A DNA stretch of 64,000 nucleotides from Athripsodes cinereus (taxonomy: Eukaryota; Arthropoda; Insecta; Trichoptera; Leptoceridae): positions 13,643,290-13,707,289 of the forward strand of contig OX388316.1 in assembly GCA_947579605.1 (NCBI GenBank). Direction: 5' to 3'. Made by a program: the position numbers and the translations under genes. Shown here piece after piece: positions 11,689-22,608 of the stretch. The number at the start of each line of letters is the position of its first letter. Position 1 is the stretch's first letter. The notes beneath the pieces were generated by a model. The model was not told where the DNA came from, made no database searches, and saw only the letters and a list, made by a program, of their open reading frames with translations.

Positions 11689-12417
11689 AATAATAATAAT
11701 AATAATCGGACTATTTATATGTGGCGCCGTTTAATGATCCGTGACCATCTCAAGGGCGCCGTGACTTCTCCCGAACAGTAGTGTTTTCAACTTGGTTCTA
11801 AACGTGGTTGTGGACTGATTCACCCTCAGATCTGTGGGCAGTCTGTTCCAGACGGATGGCGCGGCGGCTCTGAAGCTCCTTTCTGCAAATTTGGAGGTGT
11901 TCGCCATATTGGGTTTCACGAGTTTGTTGACAGCAGAAGAGGCCGAGCGCAGCGGTCGTCTCGGAGATTCGTCGACGGAACAGAGTTCGGTTAGACATGT
12001 GGGTGCCGTGCCGCATAAGGCCTTGTGGACAGTGAGACACAATTTAAACTCCACTCTCTCTGGGACCCTCAGCCAATGTAGATCTTTTAGTAGTGGAGTG
12101 ATGTGGCAACGCTTGTTCTCTCTGTAGATAGTCCTGGCGGCAGCATTAAAAGCCATCTGGAGGCGATTGAGAAGAGTCTGGGGCAGTCCTGTGTATATGA
12201 TGTTGCAGTAATCCAGACGAGAGATGACGAAGGAGGGGATCAGACTTTTTACTGCATCTACAGATAGATTTTTGGATACGAGATGCAGTTGACGAATGTG
12301 GAAAAGGGCTGTGCTTACTGTCCTGGATACTTGGGCTTCCATGGAGAGTGCTTCGTCCAGTAAGACGCCGAGAACGGATATTGTGCGCGATGGTTTATGA
12401 TTTAAAATATTAATCAG
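11686..12417 (-). pseudogene. L2/CR1-like LINE, C-terminal part of reverse transcriptase ORF
   Basis: The open frame on the minus strand runs from about 12410 to the stop at 11731-11733, about 225 codons. Segments in order are ISVLGVLLDEALS, SFVISRLDYCNIIYTGLP, LQMAFNAAARTIY, ITPLLKDLHWLRVPERVEFK, VHKALCGTAPTCLTEL, and AAPSVWNRLPTDLR ending TTFRTKLKTLLF. This is the typical region after the RT catalytic core in L2, CR1 and related LINEs. The catalytic motif and endonuclease are upstream and missing (5' truncation near 12417, where the frame stops). The 3' UTR is only about 25 bp before an ATA/TAA tail at 11686-11706. It has no internal stop, so it is relatively young. A related copy lies at 47.6 kb. 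Confidence 0.88.
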
Positions 12418-15400
12418 CTGTTAGAGTATCTTTAAGAATAAAAGGATCCGACTGTCATGAAATTAATTGCATCGTTATAATTTGTTAAGCATACCCTGTG
12501 ATAAGTATTGAGTATTTTATATAATAGCAGTTGTATAGCTACTTATATTCAATATAAACACTTTGTTTTTTATTCGATTATCATAATAGAAACGCCTATA
12601 ATGACTGCTTTCATACACTTCTTATCAATTGTCGTGCAGTCAGAAATTAGATATCTGGCAGTGGTGGAACACGAGTTTTCAATTTTTTAATCGTATAGTC
12701 AAAATACAATAAGCCACACACTTAAATGCTTGTTTATGTTTTTCCTTCTGTAATTAAAACATTATTAGATCGATAAAACAAGAATATTCCCTTCTAGAAT
12801 GCTCTTCAATGCCATCATGCCGTATCTCCCAAAAGTGGAATAACAGAATATAAATTAATTTTTGATAACACATTAATTTCTGGCCACCCAATACCAATAT
12901 ATACAAAGAGTAGGTACATACCTAAGATAAAGAAATAAATTAAGATCTATATAATATTTTGGTCGCAATAAAATCAACTATTTCTCCAGGTTTTTTTTAA
13001 AAAAAACTATTTAAATTGTTTGTCTTTATTAATATCAATATTTTAACCCCGAACAATACTGCTGAGTCGTTCACGTGTCAAAGCCCCTGAAGAACATCGT
13101 AATTATTTTATCTTGGTTTTGTTTGTGAACACACTATTTTGTCGACCTAAACAGAAAGCACATACGCCACTGCTCAATCTCTCTCTCTCTACACATAATA
13201 TATTTTTTGTCATATTATTTTATTATCTTCAGCTACTTTATTTTAATAGTCTAACAAATGATTTTAAGAAGCAGTTGTTAATAATAATACTAATAACCAT
13301 CTCGTATAAGACATGCTCGTTTATGAATAAATTAACCATGTCTTAGTAGGTATTAGTTATTTGTTCTACTAAATTATTTGTGTTTAGAAATAGCAGGCAC
13401 AGTGAAATGCAATTATGAATGAAAACATTGACAGTCATACCTAATCAAGGAGATCTTCACACTTCATTGAAATTTTCACATCTGTTACTTACTGTCACTG
13501 ACTTAATTTAATGAGTTTCAATATTTTTATCTTACAATATAAAACCTATTTGATAAATTGAAATCTCGGAAAAAATCAATATTCGATTTTATTGAAGGCA
13601 TTTTCTATGGCATCAATAACTTACATATTATAGCATAAGAGGTATAGAACAAATACTCAAATTGAATTCTTTGCATTCTACAATCGAGAGAAATGTTATT
13701 AGATGCTGGGATCTGGAAGAGCTAAACGATTGTCAATTCATTGTCTACGAATAAAAGACTTGAGGATCCATTTTTTAGCAGATAAAATTTACAAAGCTGT
13801 TCGGTCATCGGAAGTAAGTAAGTTAACAATAATAATATCACGAATGTTTGTAGGTACAAGAGTGATATTTAACTGTTCCCAATATTATCTTAAGTATATT
13901 ACCCGTTATTGGGTATTCCTCCCAAATTGTAGTAGCACTAATTGGTTTATAATATTATATTTTGTAGCTACAAAGTAATCAATGATTATAAATAATTATT
14001 ATGTAAGAATACAAGTCACAGTCTGCTACTTTACAACATTCCATTACATTATAATATATTGTATACATACTCATTGTGCAATCATTGTTTACATATTGAG
14101 TTATGGAATCGGACAATTTATTATGTCAACCCGTCAATTATGACACCTCCAACAATTCTTTTTACCCCATTATGACATAATTGAAAAATTATTAATTGCG
14201 TAAAATCTATCAAGTTGACCAGATCTGTCTTATGCTATAGAAAACGTAATATTATCCTTTCAGGAATAGTTTATAATCCTGAAAAAAAAAAGTCGCCTAC
14301 ATAGTTTGATTATTTATTTTGATACTCTTTGATTTCCATTTTGTGCAAGAAATATCCTTCAGATTTTGGTAGAACATCATAAATATCATCATAATATCAT
14401 AATGACATTAACCTAAATACGATTGGTGAGTATATAAAATAATAAAAAAAACAATAAGAATTTGTTTCGAATCCAGTTAGATTTAGACTGCTGTGCTTCC
14501 TTTATTTGCAGTGAAACAAAATTTTCAAGATTGATATAAACTAATAATATGCATGTAGGTAAAAGCATCTAGAGTCATAATTGAATATTGATATAACGAC
14601 ATTCTGTTAGAGACATATTATTATGTGCATATTTACATTATAATCGAAAAACAGTTTTTTATTTGATGACGTTTAAGACAGGTAGATACCTACATATAAT
14701 TTTGTAAATGATTCTGAATTAATATTATGAAATAAAATATTCGGAATAGGTAAGCTCCGAAATATTTTTCTGATAATTTCACATTTTCTAAAAGATTTAT
14801 CTTGCGTTACTAAATCCAAATAAACTGTGTTTATAAGTAGCACTTGGATAATGCACATGATGCAACATGTAGGAACATTGTGACTTGGCAGGCATAATAA
14901 CGAAGACTTTACTAAACGTCAATAGATCATTGATACGTTATCTCAGTCTTGTAATATACAAGTACCTACGAGTACATCATTATACTTAGGTATATGAAGT
15001 ATCACAAAATCGTAGCAGTTAAGTATTAACTGTAAGTTTGAATGAATTAGTTGATCAAACATTAGGCACGTAGAAACCTACTTAAGTTTAATGATGTACA
15101 CACTATAAAGAATGATACATACAATTATAGTTAAAATACTTGTTAATATTAATAAAATATGTAAAATTTTACTGTTGATTAAAATAATAATTACAAATAA
15201 GATATTTAACATATTTAATTTAGTTATGAGTTATGCCACCCATCATAAATACTTATGGGGGACACCGTGATAGTGTAGATAGTTTATAAAATCATTTTTG
15301 TTTTCTTAGATACCTAGTTAAAAACTCACGATGGACGATTATTTTTTATACTTGTAGTTTTTTGCCAAATTGAGTAAAATATATTTTTTTGTGTATAGGG

Positions 15401-15490
15401 CATATTTATCATCTTCAATTCGGCGAAAAATATTAGAATTATTATCACTCTAATCGAATACTGATATTTTTACTGTAATAAATACTTACA
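12418..15490. other. AT-rich DNA with minor repeat fragments, no gene seen
   Basis: No gene is supported. A short inverted 3' end of repeat A is visible at about 12812-12846. CAGTGGTGGAACACG near 12659 and ACGCCACTG near 13163 look like hAT-type ends, but their flanks do not match. The 91-codon frame at 13703-13978 has no recognisable sequence. Confidence 0.4.
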
Positions 15491-15492
15491 TA

Positions 15493-15628
15493 CCTTCTTC
15501 TTCTTTAAGTGCTCTGTCGGGTCCCCCCAACGTTGGTGATCACCTCGGCGAACTTGACCCTGTCCTGCGCCGCTCGGAACAGCTCCTCCAGACTTCGGAT
15601 GCCGGTCCACTCCCTTACATACCTAAGT
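15493..15628 (-). mobile_element. LINE 3' tail (WTGIRSLEELFRAAQDR)
   Basis: The minus strand reads YVREWTGIRSLEELFRAAQD then RVKFAEVITNVGG, a stop, and GAA repeats at the 3' end (about 15493-15505). This layout is typical of the extreme C-terminus of LINE polyproteins. It is much richer in GC than its surroundings and has intact codons, which suggests a fairly recent, strongly 5'-truncated insertion. Confidence 0.7.
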
Positions 15629-15724
15629 CGCATAAAGATTAAAATTTTATTGATAAAAATCAATACCTACAATAATTTGAGCTGTGCAGTTAAGAGATTC
15701 TTCTCCGACAGATAGTTACTATAG

Positions 15725-15916
15725 CAGTATTTCCCAAACTATGGGTCGCGACCCACCAGTGGGTCGTGAGCGAATATTGCCATTCGCCACTGTATAAGAC
15801 ATGAATAAAAAAATGCTTTTGGAGCATTGTTTGGAGAAAAACAAGCTAAAGTTGAGTCCTAGGATTAGAAATTTTTCTTAGATGGGTCGGAGCCTAGTCA
15901 ACTTTGGGAACCACTG
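15725..15916. mobile_element. hAT-type MITE, 192 bp
   Basis: A perfect 8-bp duplication, TACTATAG, lies at 15717-15724 and 15917-15924. The termini are CAGTATTTCCCAAACT and, inverted, CAGTGGTTCCCAAAGTTG. This is the CAGTG-TTCCCAAAC type known from many hAT derivatives. The subterminal GGGTCGCGACCCACC segment is partly palindromic. No coding capacity. Confidence 0.9.
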
Positions 15917-15924
15917 TACTATAG

Positions 15925-17040
15925 AGTAAACCTAGATAAAATGTGGGTATTGAATAAAAATGAATAATTTATGAAATGTATTGTTGAAATTAAGCTTTGT
16001 ATTACCTATACACATTTGCTGAGGACCAATTCAATAAAATACCAATATTATTGTTTCCGTATTTACATACTTCAAGATATTATTATACTTCTAATAACAA
16101 TATTAAATATAGGTATTGTAATGAAGGATATAAATTATAAGAAATAAAAAGGAATATCAGATAATATTAGGTATAATAATAACTGCTTGCATACATTATG
16201 TTAATCAAATTTAATCAATTCAATGAAAAAATATGCTGGTTCCATGGTTAATCCATGGATAATATTATTATTTGTATTTACATTTCACTATTCTTTACAC
16301 ATTTTATTATATTTCAATTGGCTAAATAATATTATAGATAATATGTTTACCTATATTTTTATCAAATAAATAAAATCACCCCGACTACAAACAAGACTTT
16401 TATTTCATGTTTAAAAGCATATTATAAAGTATCTATCTAGTGTCGTTGTTTTCTGAACAGTGTATTGAGAAACAGCGTCGTACAGACTATTGAAAACTAT
16501 TTTCATTAATATTGATGTATTTTTAGAATTTAAGTAAATTTCAAAGCAGATAAATAATTCTTTTTGACATAGGACATACTTTCATATACTCGTACGTTTT
16601 CATGCACTCAATAATTATTTTAACAATTTATGTAGGAACACGTAACATTTTACGTCTTTATTGAAGGATCGTCTTAAATGAAAATATTTCTTTAGCACCT
16701 ACTTCAAAATAGCTCCCACTATCTCTAGATAGAAATAAAGCATTTGAATTGTTTTTTTTCCCTATAGATTAGGGTTTATTTCTCCAACCCCTTTTGAATG
16801 TTGCAACTATTAGATTATTAGATTCCAACATGCTTTCCAGTTGGAATCTAATTATAAAGAATTTCACACATTGGAATCTGAGAGGAGAGACAAATTGACT
16901 TCCGATTAATAAAATCATATTTGAGGTGCCTACCTAGATAATCGATGAATCATTTTGATAGATGGGGAAAGGAATGTGGAAAAGCCTAGGGTGGACAGTA
17001 GCTTGGCAAAAGTTGGCTGTTCCTATCGAATTTTTCATTC
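15925..17040. other. AT-rich DNA, one short hairpin
   Basis: No gene or recognised repeat. A hairpin with 12-bp arms (ATTAGATTCCAA and its complement) lies at 16817-16852. A further direct repeat, TTGGAATCT, occurs near 16872. Confidence 0.45.
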
Positions 17041-17290
17041 TTGACTTTATAAATGGAGAATGAACGGATGCGAGAGTAATGTTGTGAACAGAATTCGAAT
17101 AAATAAATAACGATAGTTTGGACATGTGAAGCGAATGGCTGGTGAAATGATGACAAAGAGGGCGTATTTATTTAAAAAGGTGACTTGAAAAAATTTGGAG
17201 TCCGAGAACTACGTGGCTTGTCCACGCGGATCGAATTCTTGGAGGGGGACTGCGTGTTGAGTAAAAGAAAAAAAAGATGCGTCGTTTTTC
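17041..17290 (+). mobile_element. Decayed LINE 3' end (same family as 18.95 kb)
   Basis: In broken plus-strand frames one can read a GHVKRM-like segment around 17115, a TKRAYLF segment around 17155, and then the nucleotide equivalents of CGTGGCTTGTCCACGC and GTGTTGAGTAAAAGAAA seen in the 18.95-kb copy. Several frameshifts separate these pieces. An intact GRPRTTWLDHV segment is no longer present, so this is an old copy. Confidence 0.6.
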
Positions 17291-17860
17291 TGTTTCTCAG
17301 TCTACTAGATCATGGTTGTCGCGAGCGAACTCGTTTATTTGTTTTTGTGCTGTCCTGTCTCCCTTGGTGGAGAGTCTTAGGTCTGGGTGGGATGTCCCCT
17401 AGGGAGGGAAGCGTCTCTGCAGCGATGACGGTATCGGCGACTCGCGTGCTCGCCGACCTAAGTACCTGGAAAAGTTTCTGGACACCTCAATTCAGCCTTG
17501 TGCTCAAAAATGTATATAAATTTGTTTTTCTTATTTTATTTTTCTGTTTAAATGTTATTGTATGGTTTTTAAAATTAGCTAAGAATCTTTTTGTATACTT
17601 TTATTTTATTTTGTTTCATATATGTTGTTTGCTTCTCTCGTATAGAGGTACATCGAAGGAGTTTAGTCAAACGATTTCACACTTCAGGCTGCCCACTATG
17701 GCGCCTACGGTGTAGACAAGATTTGTTAAGTGTAGAATTTCGGATAAATGGAAGTCCTCAGACTTCTGCGCTATCCGGGTGGTCGGTGGGTCCTTCAATG
17801 TATTCTCAGTCTACTTTCAATCAGACCTGAATAAAAGCTTCTTCCGTATTTCCATACGTT
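17291..17860 (+). repeat. GC-richer dispersed repeat F, long copy
   Basis: The block at 17310-17490 is much richer in G and C than its surroundings. From about 17585 on the sequence matches, inverted, the copy at 35.65-35.92 kb: GTTTGCTTCTCTCGTATA, CATCGAAGGAGTTTAGTC, CCACTATGGCGCC and GTGGGTCCTTCAATG. Compared with that copy, about 33 bp around the position CACTTCAGGC (17680) are missing. An AATAAA lies near 17830. The 176-codon frame at 17185-17715 crosses two different repeats and is not a gene. The family looks retro-derived, but I cannot assign it. Confidence 0.55.
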
Positions 17861-18737
17861 ATATGAATTCTGGGTTGTCTACATTCAGTTTAGAACAAGA
17901 CATTAAAATATTATAAGTAGGTACCTTTTTATCAATAACAAATTAATTTATAGTCTTAAGGTATATTATAATAGATAAATCTGCCCACCTGTAAATAAAA
18001 AAATGCAGATTTATAAACTTTTTAGATATTTTATAATATGTAATTAGCACAATGCAAGATATTTCCATACAACATGACATTTAGTTCATAATAAAACACT
18101 ATGTAAACTCGCTACGTAAAATAAGTTTGCTTTAAATCAATAGAAACACATACCTATTATAACTAAGTATAATATTATCTATTATATAGCATTTACCTCA
18201 GCATATGAATGATGTTAGATATAAAAATATCATAGCCAGCAGAATCAAAAATAAACTTTTTTCCAACAAAAAGTTGACCTCTGAGACCATAAAAAAATGT
18301 TTACTATCATAAATAAAAATAAGTCCATGGATTAGGACAATAATATTAGATAGCATTGTCTATAAAATTAGAGATTTTTATCAGCAGATAAATACAAAAA
18401 GAAGTATTTATTGAACTTTATTATTGAAATGACATGAGAAAACGTGTTTTGCGTCTTTTTTTATTGGCACTCATAAAACGAACATTTTGAATCTAAATAT
18501 TTGTTATGTATTGTATATTATCATATAGGGTGATGGTTGATTATTTTCTTTATATGCACATTTTTGTAACACATTAACATAATAATATTATGGAAAATCT
18601 TAAGTTCAAAAATAGAATCTGTGCATTCAATGAATCTCATATAATTTAAAAATTGTTATGATTCAAAATTTAATAAAAAGTAAAATACAAACGAACATAA
18701 ATTTCAAGACTGTATTAAATGTAATGTACAAATTCAT

Positions 18738-18830
18738 TTAACACCTTCAATTCAGCGATGAGGTACGCCACACATCCCGTTTGCCTTATTAATTTATTAT
18801 TGATAAGGAGAGGACAATCATTTTTATTTT
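18738..18830 (+). repeat. Dispersed repeat A, fragment
   Basis: Middle part of family A: ACACCTTCAATTCAGCGATG, GGTACGCCACACATCC, and AAGGAGAGGACAATC. Both ends are missing. Confidence 0.6.
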
Positions 18831-18924
18831 ATTTCCCAAAAGTTTACAGTTACGACATAAATAATAATAGGTATATGGAAAATCAATTAGGTATAAACAT
18901 AGAGCTAGCAAATTTTGCAAACAT

Positions 18925-19222
18925 TGTTTAGTATTCGCTTAACATGTCCAAACCATCTCAATGCAAGATGAAAAGATGACGAAGAGGATGTATTTATCTG
19001 AAAGAAGGGGTGTGAGGAAGTGCGGACGTCCAAGAACCACGTGGCTTGATCACGTGGGCCAAATTCTTAAGGACGGACGCGTGCTGAGTAAGAGAAATCG
19101 GCGTGCATGTATGAGAAACTGGATGAATGTAGAGGAAGCGAAAGAAGTGTGTAAGGATAGATCTATATGACGTTCCGTTCTCTCTGCCTACCCCTCCTGG
19201 GACATGGCGTGAGGGTATACAT
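18925..19222 (+). mobile_element. LINE 3' end (RTTWLDHV family), best copy
   Basis: The frame at 18961-19170 is open and continues the family: DEKMTKRMYLSERRGVRKCG, then RPRTTWLDHVGQILKDGRVL, SKRNRRACMRNWMNVEEAKE and VCKDRSI, stop. In the other copies a tryptophan codon follows (IWR) where this copy has TGA, and the sequence could then read on to LSAYPSWD. The TGA is therefore probably a mutation. The 3' end is GACATGGCGTGAGGGTATA near 19200-19220. Only the polyprotein tail remains. Confidence 0.8.
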
Positions 19223-19229
19223 AGGATAG

Positions 19230-20228
19230 TAGTATAGTTGTTTAGAATTACCTACATAATTTAACATAGTTTCATTTAGTTGACAGCACAGCGGTATTGA
19301 ATCCATAAAAAAATCTCAAATAGAAAAATTTCTAAGCACATGAAATTAATCATCTCGAATCGAATAGAGTGGAAAAGCATCAAACGATTAAACCCCATGA
19401 GACGCCAAAGTCGGCAGGGAAACATTTTAAAGTTTCATAGAAACGCAGGATAGATAAATGTCAAATATTTCTTCCTATATGAAAAAAGGATTTAAAAATT
19501 ATTACATGCTCAGTATATTATGAATGAGCTCTGCAAATAGTTGGTAGTGGAAGTAAGTTGTTTCAATGTTAGTGTGGTTCTAGTCTATTTTGTACGGCAA
19601 TATTAAAGCAAGTCAGCAGAGTCCACATTTTTTTAATTTTCAAGTATTTAGACAATGCTCTTAGTGTTACTTGTTTTTAGTGAGACAATTTATGTCTATG
19701 TTTATCAAATCACATAGAAAAAGTCTTCTAGCTATCAAACTTGAAGATTTTGCCGTGATGGAATAGATTTCGAAAAGCTAACAAATGTCTAGCCGGATTC
19801 TTTAACGCAACGTTTGTCAATCATAGCGCCTCAGTGCTAAATAAAGAAACTAAATTTCAACAATCGGGATAGCTTCGATCAGGCAGATCGTTGAACGTTT
19901 GACGAATCATAGAATTTCAGCAAAACGGTTAGCCATCCAATCGAATGCCGGCATTTTACTAACCTCGCCTAGCCATTTACATAGTTAACTGACTAATCTA
20001 ACTATCGGGCATTGACATAGATACACGTCTATAGGTGTATAGAACTGTATGTATGTGTGTAGGTAAGTACTCTATTCCATAGGAAAATTGTAAGTAAAAG
20101 GAACAACACAAGTTTGCACAATAGCAGAAATGAAAAATTGAAAAGACGATTCGAAATATTATTGCATTGGATTCGTGAGCAGAAGACAGGTAGGTAATAG
20201 CTAATATGAAGAATTGATAAAAGGTTAC
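19230..20228. other. AT-rich DNA, no gene seen
   Basis: No supported gene or repeat copy. Confidence 0.45.
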
Positions 20229-20292
20229 ATCAGTGGCGTAACGTTTTTTACGAGCCTCTCTCTCTATTTATATTATTACGGAATAGCTCACG

Positions 20293-20425
20293 TGTAAGGT
20301 AGATAAAAATATCTACCTTGAGGTAGCGGCATGTAATAAACATGAATATTATCCTCTTTGTGTCTAAAAAAGTTAAGACATTCAGAATGGGTGGCATACC
20401 TCATCGAATTTATAGAAGATATTAA
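20293..20425 (-). repeat. Dispersed repeat A, inverted fragment
   Basis: On the minus strand the middle of family A is visible: ATGAGGTATGCCACCCATTC, TGAATGTCTTAAC, AGAGGATAAT and GTTTATTACATGCCGCTACC. The two overlapping frames in opposite directions here (20288-20707 and 20358-20798) pass through this repeat and are not likely to be genes. Confidence 0.6.
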
Positions 20426-20725
20426 ATATTCTATTAATAATATGTCTATATGTTGTCGTGATAAAATATATTTATTTATTAATAGAATATTCGGCCAAAA
20501 TAGCCTTAATAGTACAAAAAATGTACAAAACATGCTTGAAACAAAAACAGTCAATATAGTACCTACAACAAGCAATGAAAAACAAAAGCTAGAGGGGATC
20601 CTCAGTGGAAAGCACGTACTTTCGAACCAATTGGCCCACAGCACATTTCCTTCGCATTTCCTCACAGTGTACCTACTGCGGTTCATTGAAGATATCGACT
20701 TTAACACAGTGACTATTCCCTATTA

Positions 20726-21064
20726 TAGTGTTTCCCAACCGGTGGTTCGCGAACCCCTGGGGGTTCGCTATGTCTACAAAGGGGGTTCGCGAAAATAATA
20801 GCGTAATGGCGGGATTTTAAATGGCCCAAGAAAAATAAAAGGAAAAAAAAAACAAAAACACAAAAAAAATCAAAAAAGCACACCAAATACAATGCAGATT
20901 GCACGCTGTTGTTTCGAACGTATGCATACTGCCTATATCTTATGCAGAATATAAAGAAAATTTTATTGTTTTTTTGCCTATCATTAACGACTACGTAGGG
21001 GGTTCCCCAAATTCTGTTGGATATTACTTTTGGTTCGCGACGAGAAGAAGGTTGGGAAACACTG
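20726..21064. mobile_element. hAT-type MITE, 339 bp
   Basis: The termini are TAGTGTTTCCCAACCGGTGG and, inverted, CAGTGTTTCCCAACCTTC. The flanks are CCCTATTA and CACTATTA, an 8-bp duplication with one change. Inside the left end GGTTCGCGAACCCC forms a palindrome, and a GGTTCGCGA copy recurs near the right end. The middle is A-rich. The frame 20899-21090 is incidental. This type of end is widespread among hAT derivatives. Confidence 0.85.
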
Positions 21065-21072
21065 CACTATTA

Positions 21073-22415
21073 CATCCAGTCGATCAATAGACTGAATAAA
21101 AATTATTTTTCGTCGTTAACCCCGTGACATGGAATAGATATATGGATACATCACAGAATTGCAGATGTAACATGTTTAATTTGTGATGCTTGACAAAGAT
21201 TTGTTATTTATTAACGTGACTACATTTTATTTCAAAATTTCTGTTACTGCCATGATAGTTCTTATTACACGAAATGGACATTTTTGCTGAAGGAACAGTA
21301 GTGCACCTTGTACTTTCAGCTGCTCTCATCACGTCCATCATAAATGAATTATACCACCGGTAAAGTCGATTGGAAGAAAATACTCAAAGACAGAAAATTA
21401 TTTTATAACAGAAGTCACGTCTAGAGAAAATCTATCTATTAAGAATGTATTATTTCATCTCAGAAGGTAAACAGAATAAATTTAAGAACATAAAAGTACC
21501 TACAATGAAAATTTCAAAAATAATTAGTTTGATAAAGACTGCTTTTATTACTTTGACAAAGCTAATGTTCAGTACATTGTATATATGTGTATCGTCGTGT
21601 TAGTACCCATAAAACAAGATTGATATCTTAGTTTGGGACTAGCTCGGTCTGTGTGAATTGTCTATATCTACATGTTATGTTATGCTATATATTATTATGT
21701 AATTATGTAAAAAAATACCTATGTAAGTTTATTGGTGGACGTAATAAAAATATAAACAAAAAATACAATATATTGTAATCAAATTATAAGTATGTGCATA
21801 TTCGCGACAGGCATACTACATGTTATTATTACATACCTAGATGAAATTCTTGAGTAAAAAATCGACATAATTGCATAAAAAAAATTGTGATTGTTTACCA
21901 TCGATAGTATGTTTTCTATTTTTTCATAGTTTCTCGTAAGTGTTCCATTATTAAATTTTGTTAAAAAGGTCAAATCATTATCTACACTTTACAATTTGCA
22001 TGTATGTACTATTTAATCTTATGATAGTCTCTTTTTGCTGACCCTTTTTTTAATCAAATTAATCCAAACAGTTGGTATTAGAACTACTCACGAGTACCCA
22101 AAATAAAAATAAGTACTCACATACATAAGTACGTATTGATGCAAAGTAAAAAGTATAACATGAACTTTATATTAGAGCGAAACTTTGAAACTAATCATCA
22201 TTTACAGAGTAAATGGGAATAAAACAACTCAATTTTCCAGACGGCCATCAAAAAATGTTAAAGAACTATCAAGTAGATAAGTACAAGGCTACTGATGATA
22301 CATAGAGTAGTAAATATACTAGAGATGATAGCAATGACTATACAGTATTCGACCCATCCAAATTGGTTTTACAATCTGGCCGGATATTAGTTAGGCATTT
22401 AATTTTTTATTTAAA
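21073..22415. other. AT-rich DNA, no gene seen
   Basis: No supported gene. AATCTGGCCGGATATT near 22372 resembles, in part, the inverted TCTGGCC/GGATATTC-like words near 23.2 kb, but no boundaries could be set. Confidence 0.4.
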
Positions 22416-22417
22416 TT

Positions 22418-22608
22418 GTACATACATACCTACATACATACATCTTCTTCCCCTTGTCCTAGTTGGGTTGGAAGCCCATTGCGCCTAGGTACTTCTTCCA
22501 GAGATCCCTGTCCACTGCTGCTTCCAGGACTTCTGGCCACTCCAAACCAAGCCTTTCAACACACAAGTTCGACACCTGCCCTTGCCAGCTTCTTCTAGGG
22601 CGTTGGTT
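22418..22608 (-). mobile_element. LINE 3' tail (CVERLGLEWPEVLEAAVDRD family)
   Basis: The minus strand gives CQGQVSNLCVERLGLEW-like sequence followed by VLEAAVDRDLWKKYL, a stop, and CAAGGGGAAGAAGATG. A GTAT-type microsatellite tail follows at about 22418-22443. The plus-strand relative at 55.2 kb has almost the same sequence. Typical LINE C-terminus, 5'-truncated. Confidence 0.75.

Noticed and set aside
12659..13175. hAT-type ends CAGTGGTGGAAC and ACGCCACTG as one element
   Set aside because: The 8-bp flanks do not match and the inner end sequences are not inverted copies beyond a few bases.
17185..17715. 176-codon open frame
   Set aside because: It begins in a decayed LINE end in the wrong frame, crosses a GC-rich repeat and ends in repeat F. 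It is a chimera of repeats.
20231..20280. CAGTGGCGTAACG as transposon end
   Set aside because: One-sided. No partner end within a sensible distance.
20288..20798. Two overlapping frames of about 140 codons on opposite strands
   Set aside because: They run through an inverted repeat A fragment and, for the plus frame, into a hAT MITE. Frames in both directions point to chance.
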